This document shows, piece after piece, positions 17,315 through 27,171 of a DNA stretch of 64,000 bases. The notes below the pieces were generated by a model. The model did no database searches. It was not told where the DNA came from and saw only the letters and a program-made list of their open reading frames with translations. Source of the stretch: Hydrogenophaga sp. Root209 (GTDB lineage Bacteria > Pseudomonadota > Gammaproteobacteria > Burkholderiales > Burkholderiaceae_C); assembly GCF_001428625.1 (NCBI RefSeq), contig NZ_LMIE01000001.1, positions 203,204 to 267,203 on the forward strand. Reading direction: 5' to 3'. The first letter of the stretch is position 1, and each line of letters opens with the position of its first letter. Both the position numbers and the translations under genes were made by a program.

Positions 17315-17722
17315 ATGCCAACACCGGACATCGCCTGGGCCTACCCGCTGCTCCTCAAGACCCATGTGAGCCTGGTCGCGGGCAGCGCGGGCCTGTTCGC
17401 GTTGCGGGGTCTGGGTGGGCTGCTGGGCCATGCCTGGCCCATGCGCCCGGGCTGGCGCCACCTGAGCGTGGCGATCGACACCGCCCTGCTCGCGGCGGGC
17501 GCCAGCCTGTGGTGGCTGCTGCAACTCAACCCGCTGCACACGCCCTGGCTGGGCACCAAACTCGCGCTGCTGCTGGTCTACATCGCCCTGGGCTCGATGG
17601 CACTCAAGCGCGCTCGCTCCACGCGTTCGCGCGCCTTGTTCCTGCTGGCCGCGCTGCTGTGCCTGGCCTTCATGGCCTCGATCGCACTGGCGCGGCACCC
17701 GCTGGGCTGGTGGGCGCCATGA
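17315..17722 (+). CDS. SirB2-family integral membrane protein
   Basis: This 135-residue protein is almost entirely hydrophobic, with four likely membrane helices. The N-terminal pattern L-L-K-T-H-V-S-L-V-A-G-S and the later H-T-P-W-L-G-T-K-L-A-L-L-L-V-Y-I fit the SirB2 family. The biochemical role of that family is unknown. Its stop overlaps the start of the next gene (ATGA). Confidence 0.82.
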   Translation: MPTPDIAWAYPLLLKTHVSLVAGSAGLFALRGLGGLLGHAWPMRPGWRHLSVAIDTALLAAGASLWWLLQLNPLHTPWLGTKLALLLVYIALGSMALKRARSTRSRALFLLAALLCLAFMASIALARHPLGWWAP

Positions 17723-18147
17723 CCCATCCCCAACCGACAGCGCCAGACAGCGCCGCGCTGCACCGCTCGCGCGTGATGCGCTGGCTGTTGTGGCTGGCCG
17801 GCAGCGTGTCGCTGCTGCTGGGCCTCATCGGCGTGGTGCTGCCGGGTCTGCCCACCACGCCCTTCGTGCTGCTGGCCGCCGCCTGTTACGCCAAGGCTTC
17901 GCCGCGCCTGCACGGCTGGTTGCTCAACCACCGCTTCCTCGGACCCATGGTGCGCGACTGGGAGACCCACCGCAGCCTCACGCGGCGCAGCAAGACGGTG
18001 GCCCAGGTGTCGATGGTGGTGATGGTCGGCCTGTCGGCCTGGAGCTTTCGCGGCCAGCCGGTGGTGCTGGGGGTGTTGCTGGTCGCCGCCGTGATCGGGG
18101 TGCTGGTGGTGGCGCGCATCCCGACCCGCGGGCCGGATCGACGCTGA
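17719..18147 (+). CDS. YbaN-family (DUF454) inner membrane protein
   Basis: The 142-residue protein has three membrane segments and the DUF454 signature G-V-V-L-P-G-L-P-T-T-P-F-V-L-L-A-A. This is followed by a cytoplasmic part containing H-R-F-L-G-P-M-V-R-D-W. The start at 17719 was chosen because it overlaps the SirB2 stop in an ATGA and fits the family length. Function is unknown. Confidence 0.88.
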   Translation: MTHPQPTAPDSAALHRSRVMRWLLWLAGSVSLLLGLIGVVLPGLPTTPFVLLAAACYAKASPRLHGWLLNHRFLGPMVRDWETHRSLTRRSKTVAQVSMVVMVGLSAWSFRGQPVVLGVLLVAAVIGVLVVARIPTRGPDRR

Positions 18148-18159
18148 CGATCCGGCGCC

Positions 18160-18230
18160 GGGCCGCCCCAAGCCGGATCAGCCCCCTCGGGGGGCAGCGA
18201 CCCGCGCAGCGGCGCAGCGTGGGGGCTCGT
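18160..18230. repeat. Dispersed palindromic intergenic repeat, copy C
   Basis: This copy reads CAAGCCGGATCAGCCCCC then TCGGGGGGCAGCG, with a GCGCAGCGGCGCAGCG tail and a final GGGGGC. It lies between two convergent genes (DUF454 gene and pgk) and could terminate transcription on both strands. Confidence 0.55.
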
Positions 18231-19427
18231 TCAGCCTTTGGCGCGGCGCGCGAGCACCTCAAACGCCGGCAGCGTCTTGCCTTCGAGCACCTCGAGGAAG
18301 GCGCCACCGCCGGTGGAGATGTAGCCCACGTCCTTCTCGATACCGTACTTGGCAATGGCCGCCAGCGTGTCGCCACCGCCCGCGATGCTGAAGGCGCTGC
18401 TCCTGGCGATGGCCTCTGCGATCACCTTGGTGCCGTTCTCGAACGCCGCGAACTCGAACACGCCCACCGGGCCGTTCCACACGATGGTGCCGGCCTGCAT
18501 CAGTTGCGCGGCCAGCTTCGCGGCGGTCTCGGGTCCGATGTCCAGGATCAGGTCGTCGTCGGCCACCTCGGTGGCCTTCTTCACCGTGGCGGGTGCGTCG
18601 GCGCTGAAGGCCTTGGCGGTCACCACGTCGGTGGGGATCGGCACCTCGGCGCCGCGCGCCTTCATGGCTTCGATCACGGCTTTCGCCTCATTGACCAGGT
18701 CGGCCTCGGCCAGGCTCTTGCCGATCTTCAGGCCGGCGGCGAGCATGAAGGTGTTGGCGATGCCACCGCCCACGATGAGCTGGTCCACCTTGCTGGCCAG
18801 GCTTTTCAGGATGGTGAGCTTGGTGCTGACCTTGCTGCCGGCCACGATGGCCACGAGTGGGCGTTTGGGCGCGAGCAGCGCGGCGGCAATCGCGTCCATC
18901 TCGGCGGCCAGGAGCGGGCCGGCGCAGGCGATGGGCGCGGTCTCGGCGATGCCATAGGTCGTGCCCTCGGCGCGGTGCGAGGTGCCGAAGGCGTCGTGCA
19001 CGAAGATGTCGCACAGGGCGCCGAGCTTCTTCGCGAGTTCGGGGCTGTTCTTCTTTTCGCCCACGTTCAGGCGGCAGTTTTCCAGCAGCACGACTTCACC
19101 GGGGCTCACGGAGAAATCCCCATCGATCCAGTTGGCCACCAGGCGCACCGGGCGGTCCATCAGCTCACCCAGGCGTGCGGCCACGGGCTGCAACGAGTCT
19201 TCGGGTTTGAACGCTCCTTCGGTGGGACGGCCGAGGTGCGAGGTGACCATGACCGCCGCCCCCGCGTCCAGCGCCATCTGGATCGCCGGGATGCTCGCGC
19301 GGATGCGGGTGTCCTCGGTGATGTGGCCGGCGTCGTCCTGCGGCACGTTGAGGTCGGCCCGGATGAACACGCGCTGGCCTTTGGCCTGGCCACTGGAGCA
19401 GAGATCGGAGAAGCGGATGAAGGACAT
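18231..19427 (-). CDS. pgk: Phosphoglycerate kinase
   Basis: The protein is 398 residues long, normal for bacterial Pgk, and transfers phosphate between 1,3-bisphosphoglycerate and ADP in glycolysis and the Calvin cycle. Visible marks are [10 protein letters not shown] near the N-terminus, S-H-L-G-R-P, the hinge [10 protein letters not shown], and the nucleotide-binding end [10 protein letters not shown]. The start at 19427 (M-S-F-I-R-F-S-D-L) matches the family; the frame stays open 25 codons further upstream. Confidence 0.97.
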   Translation of the reverse strand: MSFIRFSDLCSSGQAKGQRVFIRADLNVPQDDAGHITEDTRIRASIPAIQMALDAGAAVMVTSHLGRPTEGAFKPEDSLQPVAARLGELMDRPVRLVANWIDGDFSVSPGEVVLLENCRLNVGEKKNSPELAKKLGALCDIFVHDAFGTSHRAEGTTYGIAETAPIACAGPLLAAEMDAIAAALLAPKRPLVAIVAGSKVSTKLTILKSLASKVDQLIVGGGIANTFMLAAGLKIGKSLAEADLVNEAKAVIEAMKARGAEVPIPTDVVTAKAFSADAPATVKKATEVADDDLILDIGPETAAKLAAQLMQAGTIVWNGPVGVFEFAAFENGTKVIAEAIARSSAFSIAGGGDTLAAIAKYGIEKDVGYISTGGGAFLEVLEGKTLPAFEVLARRAKG

Positions 19428-19522
19428 GGTGCTGTTCAGGTGGGGGGTGAAGGACAAACCCACGCATTGTAGAAAGGCCCCGCGCCCTGCGAAACGCCAC
19501 AAACCCTCACACGGCCTGCCTT

Positions 19523-21250
19523 TCAGCTGGCGGGACGGCGCGGGGCCTCACCGGCCCGGGCGTACGCCGCAGCGCACGGCGCCAACATGTCCAGCGCCTG
19601 GTCGTGCGCCTGGGTCTGCACATCCATGAGACCCAGCACCGAGTGAAACAGGTGATCGTGCGAGACCGGCTTGTCGGCCTGGGCGCGCAGGCACTTCTCC
19701 CCCACGCCGCTGCGCTGCTGCAGGCCCGGCGAGAGCCAGGCCACCATGGGGACATGGGTTTGCTGCTCGGGTGCCAGCGCGTACGGCACACCGTGCAGGT
19801 ACAGACCGCTCTCTCCCAACGATTCGCCGTGGTCGGACATGTAGATCAGCCCGGTCTGGAAGGCACCGCTCTGCTCGCGTTCCTTCAGCCACCGCAGTGA
19901 CAGGTCAAGGAAGTGGTCGGTGTACGCGATCGAGTTGTCGTAGGCGTTCACCAGCTGCTCGGGCGGGCAGTCGGACAGCGTGTTGCTGGTGCACTCAGGC
20001 ATGAAGGGTTTGCGCTCGGCGCTCGAGCGGTGCGAGTAGGCGGGGCCGTGGCTGCCCATCTGGTGCATCACCAGCACCACGCCGCGCGCGCGGCGCACCG
20101 GGTCGAGCGCGGCGATGCGCGCGTCCAGGCCGTCGAGCATGGCGGGGTCGAGGCACTCGCCGCCATCGCACAGGCCGGGCAGCTTCAGGTCCAGCGTGCT
20201 GGCGTTGGGCACCCGGGCGCACACGCCCTTGCAGCCCGCCTGGTTGTCAATCCACAGCACGGCCAGACCTGCGCGCTGCAGCACGTCGAGCAGGTTTTCG
20301 TGCTCGGGTGTCTGGTCGCCGCCCTGCGTGCGCGTGAGCGGCGAGAACATGCAGGGCACCGACACCTTGGTGTTGGTGCCGCACGAGTGCACCTGGCTGA
20401 AGTTGACCAGGCCTTCCTCGGCCTGCCAGCGCGCGAGCGCCGGCGTGGTGTTGCGTGCGTAACCATTGAGGCCGAAGTTCTGCGCGCGCGCGGTCTCACC
20501 CACGACCACCATCAACAGTGGCGGTTTGCTCTGGCCGCTGTAGCTGGCGCCGAGCCGGGCGTCCTCGCCCACGGGCTTGAGGGCCTGAACCTGACGGGGC
20601 AGCTGGTCCACCGCCAGGCGGCTGGCGGCATACACGGTGTTGACCGGGTTGACCATGTAGCGCAATTCCTTGTGGTTGCGCATGAGCGAGGCCAGGTCCT
20701 GGTAGGTGAGCAGGGTGGCGGCCACCACCGCGACCACGCCGACCAGGGCGCCCAGCGCGTTGCGCCCGGTCTGGGGCAACCAGCTGCGCATGGCCAGCGG
20801 CCGGCGCCAGATCACCCACAGCGGCAGGCCCGCCACCAGCAGCACGGTCAGCGGCAAGGCCCACGACATCAGGTCGCGCACCTCGCGCACGTCGGTCTGC
20901 ACCACGTTGGCCAGCATGGTCGGGTCGATCACCGCGCCGTACTGCAGCATGAAATGCGTATTGAAGGCGCTCACCAGCACCAGCGCGGTGGCCACCGGGC
21001 GAAACACGCGCGGCCAGGCCAGCAGCGAGAGCAGGGCGGCGGTGATGCCGAGCACCACCAGGCCGAACCCCCCCAGCAGCGCCAGGCGTTGCGTGGGGGT
21101 ACCGGCCAGTTCGTTCACCCGCAGCCACAGCGGCAGGTTGCCTGCCACGGCCAGCCACAGCGACAGCAGCCACACGGCGGTGGCGGGGCGCCAGGTCGGG
21201 CGGGGAAGTCGGATGCCGGCTGGCGGCGTCAGGGCTGGGGACGAAAGCAT
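19523..21250 (-). CDS. eptA: Lipid A phosphoethanolamine transferase (EptA family)
   Basis: The 575-residue inner membrane protein has five N-terminal helices followed by a periplasmic alkaline-phosphatase-like domain from about residue 215. By alignment with EptA and MCR proteins the metal and catalytic residues are E252 (V-V-G-E-T-A-R), nucleophile T294 within [12 protein letters not shown], a histidine in H-Q-M-G-S-H-G, and D-H in M-S-D-H-G-E-S. The C290/C300 disulfide pair is kept. The enzyme adds phosphoethanolamine to lipid A, lowering negative charge. A PmrA-like box lies about 55 bp upstream, and the PmrAB-like genes follow in the upstream direction on the same strand. Confidence 0.93.
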   Translation of the reverse strand: MLSSPALTPPAGIRLPRPTWRPATAVWLLSLWLAVAGNLPLWLRVNELAGTPTQRLALLGGFGLVVLGITAALLSLLAWPRVFRPVATALVLVSAFNTHFMLQYGAVIDPTMLANVVQTDVREVRDLMSWALPLTVLLVAGLPLWVIWRRPLAMRSWLPQTGRNALGALVGVVAVVAATLLTYQDLASLMRNHKELRYMVNPVNTVYAASRLAVDQLPRQVQALKPVGEDARLGASYSGQSKPPLLMVVVGETARAQNFGLNGYARNTTPALARWQAEEGLVNFSQVHSCGTNTKVSVPCMFSPLTRTQGGDQTPEHENLLDVLQRAGLAVLWIDNQAGCKGVCARVPNASTLDLKLPGLCDGGECLDPAMLDGLDARIAALDPVRRARGVVLVMHQMGSHGPAYSHRSSAERKPFMPECTSNTLSDCPPEQLVNAYDNSIAYTDHFLDLSLRWLKEREQSGAFQTGLIYMSDHGESLGESGLYLHGVPYALAPEQQTHVPMVAWLSPGLQQRSGVGEKCLRAQADKPVSHDHLFHSVLGLMDVQTQAHDQALDMLAPCAAAYARAGEAPRRPAS

Positions 21251-21303
21251 GGGCGAAACCTCGGGGTCGGCACATGCCGACCTGTGAAGCCTCGCGCTCG
21301 CGG

Positions 21304-21320
21304 GTTAAGTCAACCTTATG
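21304..21320 (-). promoter_or_regulatory. PmrA-type box upstream of eptA
   Basis: Read on the minus strand the sequence is CATAAG-GTTGA-CTTAAC. The PmrA consensus is YTTAAK-N5-YTTAAK, so each half has one mismatch. It has the same orientation relative to eptA as the better box has relative to the PAP2 gene. The gap between the kinase gene and eptA is only about 75 bp. Confidence 0.55.
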
Positions 21321-21324
21321 GCCA

Positions 21325-22668
21325 TCAGCGCGGCCACCGAAGCCTGAAGCGGGTCGTCATGGGCGCCTCTGCTGTGTCACGCTGCAGCGTGGCGCCCAGC
21401 TGCTCGGCGATGCGCTCAACCAGGCGCAGGCCCAGGCCCAAGCCCCGCGGCACCTGCGCCTGGGTGGAAGGCAGCGCGTCGGCACGCTGGCCGTCGTCGC
21501 TGACCGACACGCCCACCTCGGTTGGGGTCTGCCAGACCTCCACCACCACCTGCGTGCCCGGCGGGGTGTGGCGCAAGGCGTTCTCGATCAGGTTGCGCAA
21601 GGCCAGCTCCAGCAGCGTGGGCTGCACGTGCAGGATCACCGGCGCATCAGGCTGCTCCAGCGACAGCTCGTGGCCGCGCTCAAAGCTTTCCTGTGCGTGC
21701 GAGGCGATCAAACCGGCCGCAACATTGCCCACCGACACGTCCTTCCAGGCCTCACGGCCCAAGCCGTCGCGCTGAGCGCGCGCGAGCTCCAGCAGCTGCG
21801 AGAGGATGTGGCCGGCCCTCAGCGCGGAAGCCTCCAGCTGCGCCAGCCGCTCGGGCGAGGGGTCGTGCTGCGCCGCGGCCGCCTGCAGCGACAGGGCCGC
21901 CAGGGGCGTGCGCAACTCATGCGCCACGTCCGACGCAAATTCCCGTTCGCGCCGGGCCTGTGTCTGCAGGGAATCCACCAGCGTGTTGATGGCGTGCACC
22001 GTGCTGGAGAACTCGTGAAAGCGGTGCTCGGTGTCCAGGCGCTGGCCACCGAGGCCGTCGAGCGCGGCCACGTCGCGCGACAGGCGCACCAGCGGGCTCA
22101 GGCCACGGCGCAGCGCCCACCAGAGCAGCAGTGCCACCAGGGGCAACACCAGCAGGGCCGGGCGTGCGAGCTTGAGTGCCATGTCGCGACCGAGGTCGAC
22201 GCGGTGGTCCATGTCCATCAAGACAGCGACAAAATCGGCCGCGTGCTCACCCTGGCCCGCAGCGGCATACACGCGCCAGCGCACCTGGCCGCTGGGTGTG
22301 TTCTGCACCCGGTTGGAGAAGCCGACCGAAGGCGCGAAGTCCAGGCCCACGCTGGCGGCGAGCGTGTGGGTGTCGGTGAACAGCTGGCCGTCGACCCAGT
22401 GCAGCACGGCCACGTCCTGCACATAGGCGCGCGTGCGGCTGGAGGCGATGGGTTCGGGTGTGGACAGGGTCTGGTCGGGTTCGACCGACAGCCACAGGCG
22501 CGCCACCGCCTCCAGTTGCCCGTCCGTGATCTCCTCGGCCTCGTGGTGGCCTGTGTACCAGGCCACGATCAGCAGCGTGGTCCACACCACCAGCAGGGCG
22601 CCCATCACCCAGCTCCAGAGGTAGCGCCACAACGTGGGCAGGCGTGCCGTGGCGGTGTGCGCCGTCAT
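21325..22668 (-). CDS. Sensor histidine kinase (PmrB/QseC type)
   Basis: The 447-residue kinase has membrane helices near residues 21-38 and 168-186 flanking a periplasmic domain. A HAMP segment, a HisKA domain with H250 in D-V-A-H-E-L-R-T-P-L and a HATPase domain (R-N-L-I-E-N-A-L-R-H; G-L-G-L-G-L-R-L-V) follow. It is coupled by ATGA to the response regulator gene. Adjacent eptA, a PAP2 gene and PmrA-type boxes suggest a PmrB role in sensing envelope stress or cationic peptides. QseC-like function cannot be excluded. Confidence 0.88.
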   Translation of the reverse strand: MTAHTATARLPTLWRYLWSWVMGALLVVWTTLLIVAWYTGHHEAEEITDGQLEAVARLWLSVEPDQTLSTPEPIASSRTRAYVQDVAVLHWVDGQLFTDTHTLAASVGLDFAPSVGFSNRVQNTPSGQVRWRVYAAAGQGEHAADFVAVLMDMDHRVDLGRDMALKLARPALLVLPLVALLLWWALRRGLSPLVRLSRDVAALDGLGGQRLDTEHRFHEFSSTVHAINTLVDSLQTQARREREFASDVAHELRTPLAALSLQAAAAQHDPSPERLAQLEASALRAGHILSQLLELARAQRDGLGREAWKDVSVGNVAAGLIASHAQESFERGHELSLEQPDAPVILHVQPTLLELALRNLIENALRHTPPGTQVVVEVWQTPTEVGVSVSDDGQRADALPSTQAQVPRGLGLGLRLVERIAEQLGATLQRDTAEAPMTTRFRLRWPR

Positions 22669-23369
22669 GCGGGTGGGTCCTGCTGCGGCACGAAGTAGCC
22701 CACGCCGCGCACCGTCTTGATGAGCGACTCGCCGAGCTTGCGGCGAAGGTGGTGGATGTGCACCTCGATCGCATTGCTGTCCAGCGCTTCACCGAAGCCG
22801 TACAACGACGACTCCAGCCGCGACTTGGACAGCACCTGCGGGCGCGCCTGCAGCAGCGTCATCAACAGCGCGAACTCCTTGCCACCCAGCGGCACCGCCT
22901 CACCGGCGCGCAGCACCGTGTGGGCCGCCGGGTCCACCACCAGATCCCCATGGGTGATCACCGGACTGCTGCGCCCCACCGCACGGCGCAGCATGGCGCG
23001 CAGTCGGGCCAGCAACTCGTTGGCGTCGAAAGGTTTGACGATGTAGTCGTCGGCACCGCTGTCCAGACCGCTGACGCGGTCGCTCACGCCATCGCGTGCC
23101 GTCATGATCAGCACCGGCAGGTCGTTGCGGGGCATCGCTGCGCGACCGGCCACGGGGGCGGTCTGGCGGCGCAGACGGGCCAGCAGGTCCAGGCCATCAC
23201 CATCGGGCAGGCCCAGGTCGAGGATCAGCACGTCGAAGGGCTCCACCGACAGCGCGTGCCACGCCGCGCCGAGCGTGCCACACAGGTCCACCGCATAGCC
23301 CGCCTGCCTGAGCGAGGCCTGCAGACCATTGGCGATGCCGGGATCGTCTTCCACCACGAGTGCGCGCAT
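22665..23369 (-). CDS. OmpR-family response regulator (PmrA/QseB type)
   Basis: The 234-residue regulator has a receiver domain with phosphoacceptor D51 and K112, then a winged-helix DNA-binding domain ending H-I-H-H-L-R-R-K-L-G and V-R-G-V-G-Y. The receiver carries an insertion of about ten residues (around 70-82, containing A-P-V-A-G-R-A-A-M-P) before beta-4, absent from typical PmrA. It is the first gene of the regulator-kinase pair and is divergent from the PAP2 gene, with a PmrA-type box between them. Confidence 0.9.
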   Translation of the reverse strand: MRALVVEDDPGIANGLQASLRQAGYAVDLCGTLGAAWHALSVEPFDVLILDLGLPDGDGLDLLARLRRQTAPVAGRAAMPRNDLPVLIMTARDGVSDRVSGLDSGADDYIVKPFDANELLARLRAMLRRAVGRSSPVITHGDLVVDPAAHTVLRAGEAVPLGGKEFALLMTLLQARPQVLSKSRLESSLYGFGEALDSNAIEVHIHHLRRKLGESLIKTVRGVGYFVPQQDPPA

Positions 23370-23425
23370 TGACGAATCGGACCTTGGGTCCGTTGGTTGG
23401 GGATCGCGCCATTATGAGTTTGCCG

Positions 23426-23442
23426 CTTAAGCCGCACTTAAC
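23426..23442 (+). promoter_or_regulatory. PmrA-type box between the response regulator and PAP2 genes
   Basis: CTTAAGCCGCACTTAAC fits YTTAAK-N5-YTTAAK at 11 of 12 consensus positions. It lies 23 bp upstream of the PAP2 start and 57 bp upstream of the response regulator start, so it could control both directions. Confidence 0.65.
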
Positions 23443-23464
23443 CCAAGCGCCCGACACTGCGGCC

Positions 23465-24217
23465 ATGCACGATTCGCGCTGCGCTGCAGCGACCTTCAGC
23501 ACCGCCGTCGACACCCCGCCGCTGGCCTCGAACGCCTCGGCCTGGTGGTTGGGTGCGCTGCTGCTCACCGGCCTGTGGGACCTGAGCGGGCTGGACCTGG
23601 CGTTCATGCAGCAGTTCGGCACGCCGCACGGTTTTGCCTGGCAACACAGCTGGGTGCTGGAGCGCGTGCTGCACGAGGGCGTGCGCCAGGCCGCCACGGG
23701 CTTTTTCCTGTTGATCGCGCTCTGGACGCTGTGGCCCACGCGCTGGAACCAGCCCCGGCTGGTGGCTCTCGCCTTGCCACGGCGCGAGCGCCTCGCGGTG
23801 CTGCTGTCCGTGACGCTGTCGCTGGCTGCGGTCAACCTGATCAAGAACACCAGCCAGACCAGCTGCCCCTGGGACCTGCAGGCCTTCGGCGGCACCGCGG
23901 TCTACGTGTCGCACTGGACCTGGGGCCTGACCGACGGCGGCACCGGGCGCTGCTTTCCCGGTGGCCACGCCTCGAGCGCGTTCGCCTTTCTGGCGCTCAG
24001 CCTGCCCTGGCTGCTGCCGCACGCAGGCACGCCGCGCCGCCGCGCGGTGGGCCTGCGCTGGCTCGCCGGGGTGCTGGTGGCCGGCGCGCTGGCCGGCGCG
24101 GTGCAGACCGCGCGTGGCGCCCACTACCCCAGCCACACCCTGTGGACGATGGTGATCTGTGGCGGCGTGTCGCTGGCGCTCTGGCGCTTGATGCGGCCCC
24201 GGCGGGGGACCGCCTGA
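23465..24217 (+). CDS. PAP2-family membrane phosphatase
   Basis: About 250 residues with six membrane segments and the three PAP2 motifs: K-N-T-S-Q-T-S-C-P, P-G-G-H-A-S-S-A-F and R-G-A-H-Y-P-S-H-T. The two histidines of motifs 2 and 3 would form the active site. Proteins of this kind next to eptA remove or transfer lipid-linked phosphate (LpxE, LpxT or undecaprenyl-pyrophosphatase types); the substrate cannot be told from sequence. The start at 23465 is chosen to follow the PmrA-type box; the frame is open back to 23360. Confidence 0.83.
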   Translation: MHDSRCAAATFSTAVDTPPLASNASAWWLGALLLTGLWDLSGLDLAFMQQFGTPHGFAWQHSWVLERVLHEGVRQAATGFFLLIALWTLWPTRWNQPRLVALALPRRERLAVLLSVTLSLAAVNLIKNTSQTSCPWDLQAFGGTAVYVSHWTWGLTDGGTGRCFPGGHASSAFAFLALSLPWLLPHAGTPRRRAVGLRWLAGVLVAGALAGAVQTARGAHYPSHTLWTMVICGGVSLALWRLMRPRRGTA

Positions 24218-24220
24218 GTC

Positions 24221-24556
24221 TCACCAGCCAACCACCAGGCGCAGCGGCAGGTACACCGCCATGCCGCAGACGATGGTGCCGAGCACGCCGCGCTTCCAGA
24301 AGAACCACGCCGTGCCGGCGGCTGCGGCAAACAGCCGTGCGTCTTTCCAGCTGGCAATGAGCGCGCCGTGGCTCATGACGATCTCCGGAATGACCACCGC
24401 CGCCAGCGCCGCGATCGGCGCGTATTGCAGGCCGCGCTGCGCCCAGTGCGGCAGGCTCCAGGGTTTGCTGGAAATGAAGAAGAAGCCGCGCGTGATCACG
24501 GTGATGCAGCCCAGCAGCACGATGGTGAGCAGCGTCCAGGGATCGACATCAAACAT
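24221..24556 (-). CDS. azlD: Branched-chain amino acid exporter small subunit (AzlD family)
   Basis: The 111-residue protein has four membrane helices and the AzlD pattern C-I-T-V-I-T-R-G-F-F-F near the N-terminus, with Y-A-P-I-A-A-L-A-A-V-V in the middle. It pairs with AzlC to export branched-chain amino acids. The start at 24556 overlaps the azlC stop by eight bases. Confidence 0.9.
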   Translation of the reverse strand: MFDVDPWTLLTIVLLGCITVITRGFFFISSKPWSLPHWAQRGLQYAPIAALAAVVIPEIVMSHGALIASWKDARLFAAAAGTAWFFWKRGVLGTIVCGMAVYLPLRLVVGW

Positions 24557-25292
24557 GGTGCACTCCCTGTCCCTGAGTTGGAGGCCTGAGTTTTTCAAGC
24601 ACCAGGCAGATCGCCACCGCGCTGGCGATCGCCACCAGGATGTTGAGCTTAAGTGGCAACGCCCAGGCCGCCACGGCCGCAGCACCGGCCACGCCCGCCG
24701 AGACCATGCGAAGCTTTGACGATGCCAGTGAACACAACACGCCCAGCAGCGCCAGAATGCCCGCGAAGCCCAGACCCCATTCCAGGGGAATCGCGTTGGT
24801 CAGCGAAATGCCGGCCAGGCTGGCGCCCATCCAGGCCACGTAGTTCACCGCGCAGTTGCCCATGAGGTAGGCCTGCTGACGCTCCAGCTCGTCGCGCGTG
24901 GTGCCCGGGTGCGGAAAACGGCGCGCAAAAAACACGTAGCTCAGGTCGCCGGTGATGTAGCCGCGGACCAGGCGCTCCCAGCGTGGCAGGTGCATGAGGT
25001 AGGGCCGCAGGTGGGCAGAAAACACGACGAAGCGCAGGTTCACGCAGAAGGCCGCCGCCAGGATCACCCACAGCGGCGCACCGGCGGCGATCATGGGCAC
25101 GGCGGCCAGCTGGGCGCTGCCGGCATAAACGATGAGCGTCATGAGCACCGCCTCCAGCGGCGACAGGCCCGACTGCACCATGGCCACACCGGTCATCAGA
25201 CCCCAGGCGCCGATGCCCATGGCCACCGACACCTGGTCGCGCGCGCCCTCCCAATACTCGGGGCGCTCTCGGTAGGCACGGCGATGGAACAT
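24549..25292 (-). CDS. azlC: Branched-chain amino acid exporter large subunit (AzlC family)
   Basis: The 247-residue membrane protein carries the AzlC signature Y-A-G-S-A-Q-L-A-A-V near residue 56, followed by N-L-R-F-V-V-F-S. Family members, with AzlD, export leucine, isoleucine, valine or toxic analogues. Its first base overlaps the last base of the fmt stop, so fmt, azlC and azlD probably share a transcript. Confidence 0.92.
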   Translation of the reverse strand: MFHRRAYRERPEYWEGARDQVSVAMGIGAWGLMTGVAMVQSGLSPLEAVLMTLIVYAGSAQLAAVPMIAAGAPLWVILAAAFCVNLRFVVFSAHLRPYLMHLPRWERLVRGYITGDLSYVFFARRFPHPGTTRDELERQQAYLMGNCAVNYVAWMGASLAGISLTNAIPLEWGLGFAGILALLGVLCSLASSKLRMVSAGVAGAAAVAAWALPLKLNILVAIASAVAICLVLEKLRPPTQGQGVHHV

Positions 25293-26272
25293 CAGGCCCC
25301 CGCTTTCGACGAGGGCACTGCATCCAGCACCTGCCCGCGCGCCAGCGGGAAACCGCGCAGAAAATCCGCCACCGCCAGGCGCTTGCCACCCGCGCGCTGC
25401 AGCTCGGTGAGCACCAGCACGCCGGCGCCGGTGGCCACGCGAATGCCGTCGGCGTCGGCCGCCATCACCTCACCGGGCTCACCACCCGATGCCGTGTCGT
25501 CGGCGTGGGCCGCCCACACTTTGATGGCCTCACCGGCCAACGCGGTGGCTGCACCAGGGAAGGGATTGAAGGCTCGCACCCGCCGCGCGAGGCTGTCGGC
25601 GCTGGCGGTCCAGTCGATCGCGGCCTCCGCCTTGTCGATCTTGTGCGCGTAGGTCACGCCCTCGGCGGGTTGCTTCTGCCCGGTCAGGCCGCCGCAGGCC
25701 GCGATCTCCAGCGCCTCGACGATCAGGCGTCCACCGAGCACGGCAAGGCGGTCGTGCAGGCTGCCGGTGGTCTCCATGCTGCGGATCGGCAGGCGCTCCA
25801 CCAGCAGCATGTCGCCCGTGTCCAGGCCGGCGTCCATCTGCATGATGGTCACGCCGGTCTCGGTGTCACCGGCTTCGATGGCGCGGTGGATGGGCGCAGC
25901 GCCGCGCCAGCGTGGCAACAAGGATGCGTGGATGTTGAGACAGCCCAAACGGGGCACGTCGAGCACCCACTGCGGCAGGATCAAGCCGTACGCGGCCACC
26001 ACCATCACGTCGGCTTGCGCCGCTTCAATGGCTTCGCGCGCGGCGGCAGCGTCATCGGGGTACTTGCCGTCCAGCCGCAAGCTGCGCGGCTGCGCCACGG
26101 TGATGTGGTGCTCCAGCGCCAGTTGCTTCACCGGGGACGCGTGCAGCTTCATGCCGCGGCCTGCGGGACGATCGGGCTGGGTGAGCACCAGCGGCACCCG
26201 GAAGCCGGCGGCCAGCAAGCGGGCCAGGGCCACGCTGGCAAATTCCGGCGTGCCGGCAAAGACGAGTTTCAT
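25292..26272 (-). CDS. fmt: Methionyl-tRNA formyltransferase
   Basis: The 326-residue enzyme formylates initiator Met-tRNA with 10-formyltetrahydrofolate. The catalytic triad N113, H115 and D151 is visible in [15 protein letters not shown] and [12 protein letters not shown]-terminal OB-type domain follows from about residue 205. Length is normal. It lies downstream of def, its usual partner, with a 104-bp gap. Confidence 0.97.
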   Translation of the reverse strand: MKLVFAGTPEFASVALARLLAAGFRVPLVLTQPDRPAGRGMKLHASPVKQLALEHHITVAQPRSLRLDGKYPDDAAAAREAIEAAQADVMVVAAYGLILPQWVLDVPRLGCLNIHASLLPRWRGAAPIHRAIEAGDTETGVTIMQMDAGLDTGDMLLVERLPIRSMETTGSLHDRLAVLGGRLIVEALEIAACGGLTGQKQPAEGVTYAHKIDKAEAAIDWTASADSLARRVRAFNPFPGAATALAGEAIKVWAAHADDTASGGEPGEVMAADADGIRVATGAGVLVLTELQRAGGKRLAVADFLRGFPLARGQVLDAVPSSKAGA

Positions 26273-26376
26273 GACGGAAGGAGCTGAGGTCGGGCGGAAT
26301 GCGGACCCGCGAAACGACCGGTGTCAGGGATGGGTGACGTCGACAGCGTCGTCGCCATGCGGCTGGTTGCATACCT

Positions 26377-26898
26377 TCATGCCTTCATCGCCTCCCGCTG
26401 GGCCTTGACCATCTTGGACTTGATGCGCGTGCGCTTGAGCGGGGAGAGGTATTCGACGAACACCTTGCCCAGCAAGTGGTCCATCTCGTGCTGGATGCAC
26501 ACGGCCAGCATGCCGTCGGCTTCGATCGTGCGATCGGCGCCATCCAGGTCCTGGGCCCGCACACGCACGGCCAGCGAGCGCTCCACACCGTCGTAGATGC
26601 CCGGCACCGACAGGCAGCCCTCTTCGCCCTTGCGCGTCTCGGGACTGGCCCATTCGAGCACCGGGTTGATCAGCACCAGGGGCTGGTCGCGCGTCTCGCT
26701 CACGTCGATCACGATCAGGCGCTCGTGCACATCCACCTGCGTGGCGGCCAATCCGATGCCGTGGGCGTCGTACATCGTTTCCAGCATGTGTTGGCTCAGC
26801 GTGCGGATGCGATCGTCCACCGCCTTCACCGGGCGGGCCACGGTATGCAGTCGCGGATCGGGGTAACAAAGGATGGGCAGCAGGGTCGGCGAGTTCAT
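26377..26898 (-). CDS. def: Peptide deformylase
   Basis: The 173-residue metalloenzyme removes formyl groups from new proteins. All three motifs are present: [16 protein letters not shown] with metal ligand C95, and H-E-M-D-H with H137, E138 and H141. The start at 26898 ([10 protein letters not shown]) fits the family; the longer frame upstream is not supported. Confidence 0.97.
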   Translation of the reverse strand: MNSPTLLPILCYPDPRLHTVARPVKAVDDRIRTLSQHMLETMYDAHGIGLAATQVDVHERLIVIDVSETRDQPLVLINPVLEWASPETRKGEEGCLSVPGIYDGVERSLAVRVRAQDLDGADRTIEADGMLAVCIQHEMDHLLGKVFVEYLSPLKRTRIKSKMVKAQREAMKA

Positions 26899-27042
26899 GA
26901 AAAACGGGTCAATCGAGGGGCTTGCAAGGAACCGCCCACTGTACCCGGGCGACGGCTGGCGGCAAGCTGGGGACGAGCGGAATGCGGTGTCGACATTTTC
27001 GCCACTTTTGCCACGACGCGTGAAAGCCCCCTGCCATAAACA

Positions 27043-27071
27043 TTGCCTAATCAAAGGCTTGGGCGCAAAAT
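27043..27071 (+). promoter_or_regulatory. Possible promoter of the LysM gene
   Basis: TTGCCT at 27043-27048 and CAAAAT at 27066-27071 are 17 bp apart. They lie in the divergent gap between def and the LysM gene, about 100 bp before its start. Confidence 0.4.
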
Positions 27072-27171
27072 CAAATGCGATTTGTCAAGACACGAGCGCC
27101 ACCGGAGGGCAGTTGCGGTTTCCTGGAAACTCCCGCTGACAACCGGCCATCGCCGCCCCAGGGGCCACCAC

